Assembly (NCBI RefSeq): GCF_030145145.1 | Contig: NZ_JAQYWD010000022.1 | Coordinates: 1 to 64,000, forward strand | Reading direction: 5' to 3' | DNA: 64,000 nucleotides | From: Desulfobacula sp. | Lineage (GTDB): Bacteria > Desulfobacterota > Desulfobacteria > Desulfobacterales > Desulfobacteraceae | Shown here: positions 35,854 to 44,028 of the stretch, one piece after another | How positions within the stretch are numbered: position 1 is the first letter of the stretch | Layout of the letters: each line of letters begins with the position of its first letter | Notes under the pieces: model-generated | What the model was told of the DNA's origin: nothing | Seen by the model: the letters and a program-made list of their open reading frames with translations, nothing else | The model's database searches: none | Translations under genes and position numbers: made by a program

Positions 35854-38076
35854 TTACTCCCATGATATTTCCGCATGGGCGGCAATGTCACGGGCTATGC
35901 TTTGAATCAGCTGTTTCAGGAATAATACTCGCTCTTTTTGATCTTTTTTTTCAGCGTGGGTTAAAGAAAAAAGGTGCTCAATCTCTTGCTTGAAAGAATG
36001 ATACCGGCTGAACCGCTCATTTATTTTTTCTTTAAAATCCCTTGTGGCAGCCTCAATCAACGGCAAAAAATAGGTTGACCGCAAGCTTGTGTGGTAGTGT
36101 TCAAATTGATTTTTAAGCAATTTCTGGTTTTCTTTTTTTATTTTTACAGCAGCCCTTTTCAATCCTGGAGAAAATGAAAACCCACTCTTTTTATGAACAA
36201 AAGAAGACACGATCTGTGACACGGTGTGCAGCCCGAAATCGGTAAACACATTTGCCCTGATTCTGGGGGTGTATTTTGCCTCAAAAATGGCTGTGGGCAA
36301 TTGAAGACCCAGTATTTTTTTTATCGTGTCAATATCAACAGCGTCAACAAGCGGAATGTTTTTCAATGTCAATTTTGACACGGATTCAAATTCGGAATAA
36401 TGATCCGCTTTTAATAAATCAATCTGGTAGGAATCAAACAAAGACTGAAAATACGCGCTGATTCTTTCTTCCTGCTCCAAAACAATTTTTTTTAATTTCG
36501 GGGTAACCGCTTCAATCACATAGACGTCTAACTTGCGTTTAAACTCCTGAAACATCAAGTATAAAATCTGGTTAAATCCTGACTCTTTTGTATCCTTTCT
36601 GTAGGCTTCAATATCAATGGAAACCGTCTGGATATAGTTCCGGACATCTTTTAAAATACTTGCCTGATCCTGGACAAACGCTTTTTTAATATTTGCCGTT
36701 ATCTCATCTTTCAGACCCCTGACAGCACCATCGGTGGAATTTGCCACAATGGATTCCAGGCGGGCGGCAGTTTGATGCAGATTCTCCAGCGTCTCCAGGG
36801 CCTTTTTTTCCTTTAATGTATCCGAGGACAACAAATCAAGAAAAATATTGGCTTGCCGATCCACCCGGGCAATGATAATGCCCAGGCGTTTCAAGTGATT
36901 TGAAATCAACAAATCATATCGATACTTATCCATCCCCTGTTTGAAGAAAGCGTTGAATTCCATTGTTTTCGCATCGCAGTATGCGACTATTTCCGTTTCT
37001 TTCTGCCAGAGTCTTAACTGACCTGTTTCCTTTTGGGATAATTTTGATTCACGCTTTAGGAACAGGTTGTACAGCGAAGAAAAGGAGAAAACCCTGGGGT
37101 GTATGTTTAAAAACCCAAGGTGATCATAAATACTGGTTTCAATTTTAAGCAGATCATCCAGGTCTTCATGTTCAGTTAAATCACAATTATTGATAAAAAG
37201 GATATTCTCCAGAAGCCCTAAATTTTTAATCCGGTTTAAAAACGTTATATCCGACTGCCTTAAACCGGTTCTAGAACTGATACAATAGACAATCAAATTG
37301 GCGGATTCCAAGTAGGTTAAAATCTTCGCCAACTGGTCAGGATCTGTTGAATCCGCTCCCTGGCAGTCGGCAATTTCAATGTTGGGATCCATTGCTTTGC
37401 CGAATACATCAAGACAGACATCCTTGATGTAAAAGGCATTATTCGGATCAGACGTATAGGTCTTGTGCTTGTCAAATTCTTTTGATTCGAAGCACAGGGT
37501 GGTTTCATCTGCCTGGACCAGGTGCTTACAGACGTCAAATCCTTGAAGCGCATATCGCATCAAAAGGGTTTCCGGCCTTATTTTATCATTTGTGACGGGA
37601 AAATCAGTAATCAGGGTTTGATATACTTTATTCAGATATTCCCGATCCTTTTTTCGTCTGATGTCGAAGGTATCAATGATGCCGGTCCCTGATCCGTCTT
37701 CGGGAAATGACAGCAGGGCTTTTTGGATTTGTGAATTAATGGTATCCCATGATTTAAAATAAAGATGGGCCTGGTTTTTTTTTCCTTTTCGAATTCGAGT
37801 GGTAATGGAGGTGATAACACCGGCACCTCTCTTCACCAGTTCCTTTCCAATCAATGCGTTGACAAACGTACTCTTCCCGGATTTAATGACACCGACAACG
37901 GCTATATTCAATCGTCCCGTCCGAATCTGCCCCGGTATTCTCCGGCAGATGGTTTTATACGCTCCAAATGAGGGATCACTCATTTGCGGCACTTCTTCAA
38001 CCCGTTGAAGAAGGGTTAGCGTATCATCGACTATCTTTTCAAGGGAATCTAATGGGAGCGTCTTATTTGTCATCAT
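35854..38076 (-). CDS. Dynamin-like GTPase
   Basis: The product is 740 aa. The G1 P-loop is VVGVIKSGKSTFVNALIGKE (~60-79), the switch region GAGVITSITTRI, G3 DCQGADSTDPDQ (~240) and G4 NNCDLTE (~300). The remaining ~430 residues are helical with heptad-like stretches, as in bacterial dynamin-like proteins, which remodel membranes. No transmembrane helix is evident. The start is ambiguous between two adjacent ATGs (38076, 38073) and has no purine-rich ribosome site; the 14-bp repeat tract lies just upstream. The upstream gene (yqgE) ends 60 bp before. Only one dynamin gene is here, whereas many bacteria carry tandem pairs. Confidence 0.85.
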   Translation of the reverse strand: MMTNKTLPLDSLEKIVDDTLTLLQRVEEVPQMSDPSFGAYKTICRRIPGQIRTGRLNIAVVGVIKSGKSTFVNALIGKELVKRGAGVITSITTRIRKGKKNQAHLYFKSWDTINSQIQKALLSFPEDGSGTGIIDTFDIRRKKDREYLNKVYQTLITDFPVTNDKIRPETLLMRYALQGFDVCKHLVQADETTLCFESKEFDKHKTYTSDPNNAFYIKDVCLDVFGKAMDPNIEIADCQGADSTDPDQLAKILTYLESANLIVYCISSRTGLRQSDITFLNRIKNLGLLENILFINNCDLTEHEDLDDLLKIETSIYDHLGFLNIHPRVFSFSSLYNLFLKRESKLSQKETGQLRLWQKETEIVAYCDAKTMEFNAFFKQGMDKYRYDLLISNHLKRLGIIIARVDRQANIFLDLLSSDTLKEKKALETLENLHQTAARLESIVANSTDGAVRGLKDEITANIKKAFVQDQASILKDVRNYIQTVSIDIEAYRKDTKESGFNQILYLMFQEFKRKLDVYVIEAVTPKLKKIVLEQEERISAYFQSLFDSYQIDLLKADHYSEFESVSKLTLKNIPLVDAVDIDTIKKILGLQLPTAIFEAKYTPRIRANVFTDFGLHTVSQIVSSFVHKKSGFSFSPGLKRAAVKIKKENQKLLKNQFEHYHTSLRSTYFLPLIEAATRDFKEKINERFSRYHSFKQEIEHLFSLTHAEKKDQKERVLFLKQLIQSIARDIAAHAEISWE

Positions 38077-38096
38077 CTGGGAGGGAAAGCATCATT

Positions 38097-38152
38097 ATAT
38101 CATCATCATTATATCATCATCATTATATCATCATCATTATATCATCATCATT
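38097..38152. repeat. Tandem 14-bp repeat, four perfect copies
   Basis: The unit ATATCATCATCATT is repeated exactly four times, with a partial fifth unit at the left edge. On the minus strand each unit reads AATGATGATGATAT. The tract overlaps the last codons of yqgE (stop at 38137) and lies 21-76 bp upstream of the dynamin start. Copy-number changes would not alter the yqgE stop, but would change spacing and the number of ATG/TAA triplets before the dynamin gene. Confidence 0.9.
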
Positions 38153-38664
38153 GCTTTATCATATTTTAATTCAGTACTGGTGGAAAAAAGGATGTCTTCT
38201 GAGATGGGACAGGTCAGCCAGGCTGAATCATTCAATTCATTATCCAGTTGCATGGGGCCCCATCCTGCGCATCCCAGTATAATCATAAAAGATTCGGGCC
38301 CTTTTTGAAGGGCGATAGCCTCAAGGATATCCCTTGAATTGCTCAAGGCCAGCCAGTCTGAAATCTTCAAACTTTCATTCCAGTTAAAGGGAGATCCATG
38401 AAGGACAAATACCCCACTGGGCTGGACCGGCCCGCCCAAATAGATTTCTAATGTATCAACACTCTTGTCACATTTAATATTCAAATCTTCAAACAATTCT
38501 CTTCCGGTGAGAAGTGGATGCACTTTATTCACAATGAATCCCAGGGCGCCGGATTCATTATGCTCACACATGCAAGTCACTGTCTGGGAAAAATTGGGAT
38601 CGGGAAGCCCGGGTATGGCCAGTAAAAAATGTCCTTTCATACTTTGCGAGATGTCATCCGTCAT
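38137..38664 (-). CDS. yqgE: YqgE/AlgH-family protein
   Basis: The product is 175 aa, usual for the UPF0301 (YqgE/AlgH) family. Signatures are GHFLLAIPGLPDPNFSQTV at the N-terminus, GALGFIVNKVHP, LGGPVQPSGVFVLH and LGCAGWGPMQLDNELNDSAWL. The family's role is unclear; AlgH is linked to alginate regulation in Pseudomonas. The tail MMMI and stop are formed by the first unit of a 14-bp tandem repeat, so the native C-terminus may have been replaced. The ATG is preceded by GGAGC. manC lies upstream by 98 bp in the same direction. Confidence 0.95.
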   Translation of the reverse strand: MTDDISQSMKGHFLLAIPGLPDPNFSQTVTCMCEHNESGALGFIVNKVHPLLTGRELFEDLNIKCDKSVDTLEIYLGGPVQPSGVFVLHGSPFNWNESLKISDWLALSNSRDILEAIALQKGPESFMIILGCAGWGPMQLDNELNDSAWLTCPISEDILFSTSTELKYDKAMMMI

Positions 38665-38762
38665 GAACCAGCTCCGTCATTTATATTGGTATTACAATTA
38701 TAGTTTAGATCATTTTATTAAATGAGTAGTTTGAAATATTTTTGTTTGATTTGCAATAGTTT

Positions 38763-40187
38763 TTATTCCGTCTCTTTTCTTCCATACACATCATCAAACC
38801 GGACAATGTCATCCTCCCCCAGGTATGAACCGGATTGAACCTCAATGAGCTCCAGAGGAATTTTACCCGGATTCTCTAACCTGTGCAGTGTTCCCAGGGG
38901 GATATAGGTTGATTCATCTTCTTTCAGCAGCAGGGATTCTTCTCCTTTGGTGACCATTGCCGCACCCGATACCACGGTCCAGTGCTCTGCGCGATGATAA
39001 TGCTTTTGCAGCGACAGTTTTGCCCCGGGTTTAACCGTAATGCGTTTTACCTGGAATCTGGGTTCAATATCAACGGTTTCATAACTGCCCCAGGGTCTGT
39101 AAACTTTCCGGTGAGTAACCGATTCCTCCCGTTTCAGATCCTTTAACTGCTTGACAATTTTTTTAACATCCTGGACCCGGTCTCTTGGGGAAACCAAAAT
39201 AGCATCCTTTGTTTCCACGATAACAAATTTTTCAATTCCAACAGCCGCAATCAAGCTGCTTTCAGAATTAATATAAGAGTCTTTGACATCATGGAACAAC
39301 ACATCCCCTTTTATAACATTTTGGTTTTCATCCTTTTTACCCGTCTGCCACAGGGCATCAAATGAGCCCAGGTCATTCCATCCTGCCGCAAAGGGAATCA
39401 CGATGCCGTTTGCGGTTTTTTCCATGACAGCATAATCAATGGAGTCAGAAGGAATGCGCTTAAACCCTTCAAGGCCCAACCGGAAAAAATCCAGATCCTG
39501 AACACCTTCGGCGATCACTTCTTTGCACATCATCATCATCTCCGGTGCATGGGTCTCAAGCTCCTTGATAATCGCAGATGCCCTGAACATAAACATTCCT
39601 GAGTTCCAGCAATACGAACCGGATTCCACATATTTCCGGGCAGTAAGAAGATCCGGTTTTTCAACAAATGTCGCTATTCTACAGGCGCCGGTATCCTTCT
39701 TGAGCACGTCTCCCTTTTTTATATACCCATATCCGGTTTCAGGAGACTCCGGGATAATGCCAAAGGTGATCAAATTGCCTTTTTCCGCATATTCCTGTCC
39801 CGTCTGTATGGCGATGTGAAAATCCGTCACCCGTTCAATGACATGATCTGCCGGTAATACCAGCAGCAGGGGATCTGTTTTGTTTTCCATTGCCTTTAAT
39901 GCGGCAACCGCGATGGCAGGGGCCGTGTTTCTGCCCACAGGTTCCAGGATAATGGCATGGGGATCAATGTCTATTTGCCTTAATTGTTCCGCCGTCATAA
40001 ACCGATGTTCTTCATTGCAGACAACAATGGGAGACCCCAACGCTTTAATTCCGTTGAGTCTTAATACCGTATTTTGCAACATGGTCTTGTCATTATACAG
40101 GTCAATCAGCTGTTTGGGATAAAGCTCTCTGGATAACGGCCAAAGTCTGGTTCCTGATCCGCCTGCAAGAATTACCGGAATAATCAT
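38763..40187 (-). CDS. manC: Bifunctional mannose-1-phosphate guanylyltransferase / mannose-6-phosphate isomerase
   Basis: The product is 474 aa from the ATG at 40187, five bases after AGGAG. The N-terminal nucleotidyltransferase has the pyrophosphorylase signature GGSGTRLWPLSRELYPKQ. The C-terminal cupin (~355-470) carries RPWGSYETVD and the metal-binding KHYHRAEHW. It makes GDP-mannose from mannose-6-phosphate for cell-surface polysaccharides. The start overlaps the stop of the upstream ArsR-methyltransferase gene by one base (TGATG), so the two are translationally coupled. No other polysaccharide genes are adjacent. Confidence 0.95.
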   Translation of the reverse strand: MIIPVILAGGSGTRLWPLSRELYPKQLIDLYNDKTMLQNTVLRLNGIKALGSPIVVCNEEHRFMTAEQLRQIDIDPHAIILEPVGRNTAPAIAVAALKAMENKTDPLLLVLPADHVIERVTDFHIAIQTGQEYAEKGNLITFGIIPESPETGYGYIKKGDVLKKDTGACRIATFVEKPDLLTARKYVESGSYCWNSGMFMFRASAIIKELETHAPEMMMMCKEVIAEGVQDLDFFRLGLEGFKRIPSDSIDYAVMEKTANGIVIPFAAGWNDLGSFDALWQTGKKDENQNVIKGDVLFHDVKDSYINSESSLIAAVGIEKFVIVETKDAILVSPRDRVQDVKKIVKQLKDLKREESVTHRKVYRPWGSYETVDIEPRFQVKRITVKPGAKLSLQKHYHRAEHWTVVSGAAMVTKGEESLLLKEDESTYIPLGTLHRLENPGKIPLELIEVQSGSYLGEDDIVRFDDVYGRKETE

Positions 40188-41116
40188 CACTTCTCCTTGA
40201 ATGGTTGTTTTTTTGCGGTAAACACATTAATGGTCAATCCATAATTTACAGGATAAGATTCAATTTCCTTAAGATGAAACCCTGTATCAATCAACCAGGT
40301 TTTTATTTTCTCTTTTTCAAATCCCAGCCATGACCCGCCCATGATTTTTTTTATTTTTTCCTGGTCATGTTTTTCAAAATCAGACAGAATAAAAATGCCT
40401 CCCGGTTTGAGAACCCTGTAGACCTCGGCAATGGGTAATTCTGGCTGGGAGATATGGTGTAACACCATATTCATTATGGCGGTGTCAATTTCTTTATTTT
40501 TCATGGGAAGATGTTCAAGTTCGCCCAGCCTTAACTCTGCATTGTCTTTCCCCGAAAGCCTTAACCGTGCCTGCTCCAGCATTTCAGGCGAACTGTCGAT
40601 GCCAATAAGGGCATGGGATGCGTTTTTGGATAGTCTTTCCATGAGTTCGCCGGTTCCACAACCCAGATCTGAAATATTTCCATGAGCAGATACTTTTTCC
40701 AGCATCATGACATTCAGGTCAAAATTGCCCAGCACCTCTTTTTTCAACCGGTCCCACTGGGGTGCAACCGCTCTAAAGAACCGTTTTGTTCTGTTTTGAC
40801 GAATCTTGATCATTTCCCGGGCTTTTTTCAAATCCTGCCCAGCAAGTTCTTTTCGTTCAATACCCTGATCCACCAAAGAAATAAACGTTCTTACCACATC
40901 ATTTTTTGCAGCAGAATAGTAGATAAAACTACCGTCTTTCCGTGAGGTCAAAAGTCCTGATTCCATAAGAATTTTCAAATGTCTTGAAACACCCGACTGT
41001 ATCATATCCACAACCAGAACAATTTCATTCACATTGAGTTCATACTGGTGCAATACATATAACAACCGAAGACGGGTTCTATCGGACAGCGCCTTAAAAC
41101 ATTTAATCAATTCCAT
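40187..41116 (-). CDS. ArsR-family regulator fused to SAM-dependent methyltransferase
   Basis: The product is 309 aa. Residues ~1-95 are an ArsR winged helix-turn-helix (LKILMESGLLTSRKDGSFIYYSA is the recognition helix and wing). Residues ~140-300 are a class I methyltransferase (ISDLGCGTGELMERL for SAM, MVLHHI and KPGGIFILSDFEKHD). Such fusions control and modify small molecules, often near methionine or arsenic genes, but none is present here. It is overlapped with manC. The upstream gap to the universal stress gene is 88 bp. There is no clear metal-binding cysteine pair in the DNA-binding part, so the signal is unknown. Confidence 0.92.
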   Translation of the reverse strand: MELIKCFKALSDRTRLRLLYVLHQYELNVNEIVLVVDMIQSGVSRHLKILMESGLLTSRKDGSFIYYSAAKNDVVRTFISLVDQGIERKELAGQDLKKAREMIKIRQNRTKRFFRAVAPQWDRLKKEVLGNFDLNVMMLEKVSAHGNISDLGCGTGELMERLSKNASHALIGIDSSPEMLEQARLRLSGKDNAELRLGELEHLPMKNKEIDTAIMNMVLHHISQPELPIAEVYRVLKPGGIFILSDFEKHDQEKIKKIMGGSWLGFEKEKIKTWLIDTGFHLKEIESYPVNYGLTINVFTAKKQPFKEK

Positions 41117-41204
41117 TTAACAACGGCTTTTCATTGTTCATAATAGTGTTATTGCCTGCTTGAGGGTATGCGATCCCATCGCTTTGGGCCTTTTTTTCAA
41201 CCGA

Positions 41205-41597
41205 TTATTTTACGGTCAAGACGGGACAGTGAGCTTCAAGGATAACCATCTGGGCGGTAGATCCAAAAATCAACTTTCCAACCTTTGACCGACTGCGAAC
41301 ACCAATAATAATTTCATCAACCCGCTTTTCTTCGGCAAACTTAACGATATCCTCACCCGCCTCAAGCCCCCGGATCAGCAGGTGTGTCTCACTCTTAACA
41401 CCGAGATCGTCAAAATAGGTTTTGGCCTGTTCAAGATTTTCTTCAACCTCAATAATTTTGAGCTTTTCGGTTTTATCGCCACCGACCATAGACGTTACTA
41501 TCAGAATTTCACCATCAAAGGCTTTGGCATGTTTTACTGCGATATCCATCAAATCCCTACCCACATTGGTTCCCTTATATCCCACAAGAATTCTCAT
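41205..41597 (-). CDS. Universal stress protein, UspA family
   Basis: The product is 130 aa from the ATG at 41597, with GAGGTG nine bases upstream. An N-terminal Asp is missing: the protein starts MRILVGYKGTN (often VxxxxxS/D). A C-terminal ATP-binding motif G-xx-G-(9)-GS is visible as GVRSRSKVGKLIFGSTAQMVI. It probably binds ATP and acts in stress or energy limitation. Repeat copy R3 begins 57 bp upstream, inside the likely promoter region. Confidence 0.92.
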   Translation of the reverse strand: MRILVGYKGTNVGRDLMDIAVKHAKAFDGEILIVTSMVGGDKTEKLKIIEVEENLEQAKTYFDDLGVKSETHLLIRGLEAGEDIVKFAEEKRVDEIIIGVRSRSKVGKLIFGSTAQMVILEAHCPVLTVK

Positions 41598-41653
41598 AGT
41601 TAACACCTCTTTTTTCGTAATTTGTAACACCACCCCTCAGCCATTGGTTGATA

Positions 41654-41798
41654 ACTCAACTTTCGGGGTTGACCATTTGTGCTTGGGGTCAGACTTTCTT
41701 TATGGCACTTTTTACCTTCGGGTCATGAAACAGTGATAAAAAGCACAACAAAACAAGCCTGACCCCGTCCATGAAGCCGGAAGACCGAAAGTTGAATT
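41654..41798. repeat. Dispersed palindromic repeat, copy R3
   Basis: This is the clearest copy, about 145 bp. Terminal inverted repeats ACTCAACTTTCGG and CCGAAAGTTGAATT enclose the hairpin core (GGGGTCAG...ATGGCACTTTTTA pairing with TAAAAAGCAC...GCCTGACCCC). It shares its core with R1 and R2. The left end is directly upstream of the universal stress gene. The rest of the 400-bp gap (to 42005) is AT-rich with no gene seen. Confidence 0.8.
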
Positions 41799-42005
41799 GA
41801 TAATATGATGAGTTTGCCCTTTTTTTCAATACATTTATGAAAAATCGAAAAAAAACCATAAAAAAGTATCGCATTCCCACAGCAATTAAAGACAATTATC
41901 CATCAGCAGAGGAAAGCTTTGGATGTTTAACGTAATGTTTCATTGGTACTGAAAACAGTGGTCTTACCGGCGCACTTTAAAACCTGAACATGGGCAAAAG
42001 ATATG

Positions 42006-42869
42006 TCATGATCCAGGCGGATTAAAGACACTGCCCCGGTAAAAAGCCAATTTCTGGGCCATGGGCAGAAATGGTTCCAGGATCTTTTTTCGCTCGACAT
42101 CGGTCAGGCGGTGATCATTCCTTCCGGCAACGGCCAGCTCGATGACTTCATCCGGCGTGCTGCAGCCGACAATGGCAAGGGTTATATCATAAGACAGGGC
42201 AAATCTGATTAATAGACCGGCCGTGATTCCCAAATCTTTTGCAATATAGTGTTTGGCACCCAGCACCTTCATGCCGATCACGGCAATCCCTTTTTTATGG
42301 GCAGCTGAAAGCGTACGCGTCAAAAAGCCTCCGATGATCTCTTCCACTGGATTAACCGGCATGAGTACCGCATCCACTGGCCATTGCTCAATCGCTTTGG
42401 CCAAGATCTCAGGATCATGGTGTCCGGTCACACCGATGTGTTTTACCAGGCCCATGTCTCTGGCTTCCAGAAATGCTTCCAGGGCCCCGCCTTTTTGTGA
42501 AATAAGCGCCAGATCTTTTTCAGTCCTCACATCGTGGATCTGCCACAGATCAAGATATGGCGTGTTCAATCGTTCCAGGGTCTGAGTCAAATCGGCCAGT
42601 GCACCAGCCCTTGTCCTGTCTGCAGACTTACTGGTATGAAAAATGGCCTCTCTTTTCTCCGGGTGATTTTTCCAGTATGCACCATAATAGACCTCACTGT
42701 CCATGTAGACTCTGGCTGAATCAAAATAGGTGATCCCCTGGTTTATAGCCGTTTTAATCACTTGCTGGGCCGCTTGTGCCTTCCCGGTTGTCCGAAGTAC
42801 CCCTTCTCCGCCCAGACCCACCCGCGTAAGTGGTTTGGTGGCGTTTGGGAATACGATTTCATTCGCCAT
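42006..42869 (-). CDS. Aldo/keto reductase
   Basis: The product is 287 aa from the ATG at 42869, after AGGAGG; a longer frame to 42944 has no such site. The catalytic set is visible: Asp/Tyr in YFDSARVYMDSE, Lys in FHTSKSAD, His in LWQIHDVRTEKD. VGLGGEGVLRTTGKA is the family N-terminus. It reduces carbonyls with NAD(P)H on a TIM barrel; substrate unknown. No neighbouring gene suggests a pathway. Confidence 0.93.
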   Translation of the reverse strand: MANEIVFPNATKPLTRVGLGGEGVLRTTGKAQAAQQVIKTAINQGITYFDSARVYMDSEVYYGAYWKNHPEKREAIFHTSKSADRTRAGALADLTQTLERLNTPYLDLWQIHDVRTEKDLALISQKGGALEAFLEARDMGLVKHIGVTGHHDPEILAKAIEQWPVDAVLMPVNPVEEIIGGFLTRTLSAAHKKGIAVIGMKVLGAKHYIAKDLGITAGLLIRFALSYDITLAIVGCSTPDEVIELAVAGRNDHRLTDVERKKILEPFLPMAQKLAFYRGSVFNPPGS

Positions 42870-43062
42870 AAGATTCCTCCTGAATGGAATTATTTTTCTT
42901 AAAACACCTGAACCACAATTATACCCTGTTTTGTTGAAATTCACCCGGAAATAATCATTTTTTTTGGGGAACCGTCATCTTCTCAAGACCAAAATAATGC
43001 TTATGTTTGAATAGGTTTGAACAGGTTTAATAGGACGAATCCCTAAGATAGGAGAAGCTTTC

Positions 43063-43248
43063 ATGAAGCAAAACATACATCATATTGAAAGGGTTATCCG
43101 TGTTGTCCTCGGACTTATTATTTTTTCCCTCGTTTTTGTGGGGCCCAAATCCTTATGGGGTCTGATAGGCATTTTGCCAATTCTGACGGGACTGAGCGGG
43201 TGGTGCCCGCCTTACCAGGTATTGGGGATCTCCACATGCAAGAAATAA
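43063..43248 (+). CDS. DUF2892 / YgaP-like inner-membrane protein
   Basis: The product is 61 aa with two transmembrane segments (ERVIRVVLGLIIFSLVF, WGLIGILPILTGLSG) and the C-terminal CPPYQVLGISTCKK, matching DUF2892 membrane proteins found alone or fused to rhodaneses (YgaP). The role is unknown. It is preceded by AGGAG and followed by a hairpin at 43266. Confidence 0.9.
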   Translation: MKQNIHHIERVIRVVLGLIIFSLVFVGPKSLWGLIGILPILTGLSGWCPPYQVLGISTCKK

Positions 43249-43265
43249 ATAAACACACAAACAAA

Positions 43266-43300
43266 AAAGCGGCGCCATTTTGACACCGCTTTAAATAAAA
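43266..43300. terminator. Bidirectional hairpin terminator between convergent genes
   Basis: AAAGCGG at 43266-43272 pairs with CCGCTTT at 43286-43292. A-rich sequence lies on the left and a T/A-rich tail on the right, serving DUF2892 on the plus strand and possibly the exported-protein gene on the minus strand. Confidence 0.5.
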
Positions 43301-43320
43301 TTACAATTTGTTCGTTCGCC

Positions 43321-43725
43321 TTATTCCTTTCCTTCAGGAATGTTGTCTCTCACCATGACATCTTGGGTTCCTATAAATGCATCTCCATCTGTATCGTATC
43401 CAGTTAATGTCAGTGTATTATAGTCACCGATGATCAGCCCGTCCAATGTTTTTATTTCATCTGACACGAACTTGGCAACAAAGTTACCCCGATCATCAGA
43501 TTTCCACCAATCGATGGCAACACCGTTGAGAAACACACTCGCCCCAACCACCAAGCTATAGGCAATGTCGGTATGAACGGTGACGATGGTGCTTTGACTC
43601 TGAATATTGAGGACATTCGGTGAAACATCAATCTCGATATCAAAGGCATGACTATGTGTAATGAAAAGCGTGCAGATAAGTGAAAACACAGCAAGGGTGA
43701 ATAACGTCAGTCTTAGTTTTTTCAT
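43321..43725 (-). CDS. Small exported protein of unknown function
   Basis: The product is 134 aa from the ATG at 43725, after GGAGG. A signal peptide (KLRLTLFTLAVFSLICTLFI) ends near SHA. The mature part is a beta-rich domain (DIEIDVSPNVLNIQSQS, VHTDIAYSLV, TLTLTGYDTDGDAF) reminiscent of a calcium-binding or Ig-like periplasmic domain, but not assigned. It is monocistronic and convergent with DUF2892. Not recognised. Confidence 0.75.
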   Translation of the reverse strand: MKKLRLTLFTLAVFSLICTLFITHSHAFDIEIDVSPNVLNIQSQSTIVTVHTDIAYSLVVGASVFLNGVAIDWWKSDDRGNFVAKFVSDEIKTLDGLIIGDYNTLTLTGYDTDGDAFIGTQDVMVRDNIPEGKE

Positions 43726-43844
43726 AATTTCCTCCATTTGAATGAATATTATTTTTAATCGTACTGCGTCCTATGTTATTTTCATAACGTTTGTCGAACA
43801 AAAAGGTTACGAAAAAAATTTCATTAAATTGTATTTTATCTTTT

Positions 43845-44028
43845 GACTTCCAGCTCTTTGCAGGTTACGCCGGTTCTCTCCACTTGTCATGCCACGGTCC
43901 ATGGCCCAGATAACGGTACCCAGCTTCCGGTCGTTCAAATCCTTTTGGACCTGGTCAACGCACTTGGCATCGTTCTGGTTCCCGAGTAAGACCCAGCATC
44001 GGACAGGGATGCCTTCTCTTGTGACAGC
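43845..44028 (-). pseudogene. IS1634-type (IS4-superfamily DDE) transposase remnant
   Basis: Reading the minus strand from 44028, an open frame encodes AVTREGIPVRCWVLLGN, QNDAKCVDQVQKDL and VIWAMDRGMTSGENRRNLQRAG. This matches the middle of IS1634-family transposases (REGIPVR.W...GN and DRG..S.EN...L.RAG blocks). It has neither start nor C-terminal Glu region, and becomes nonsense after 43845. It directly abuts the stop codon of the DUF4405 gene (44029), marking an old insertion or deletion junction. Confidence 0.75.

Noticed and set aside
38097-38152. Possible CRISPR-like array
   Set aside because: The 14-bp units are contiguous with no spacers, so it is a simple tandem repeat, not a CRISPR array.
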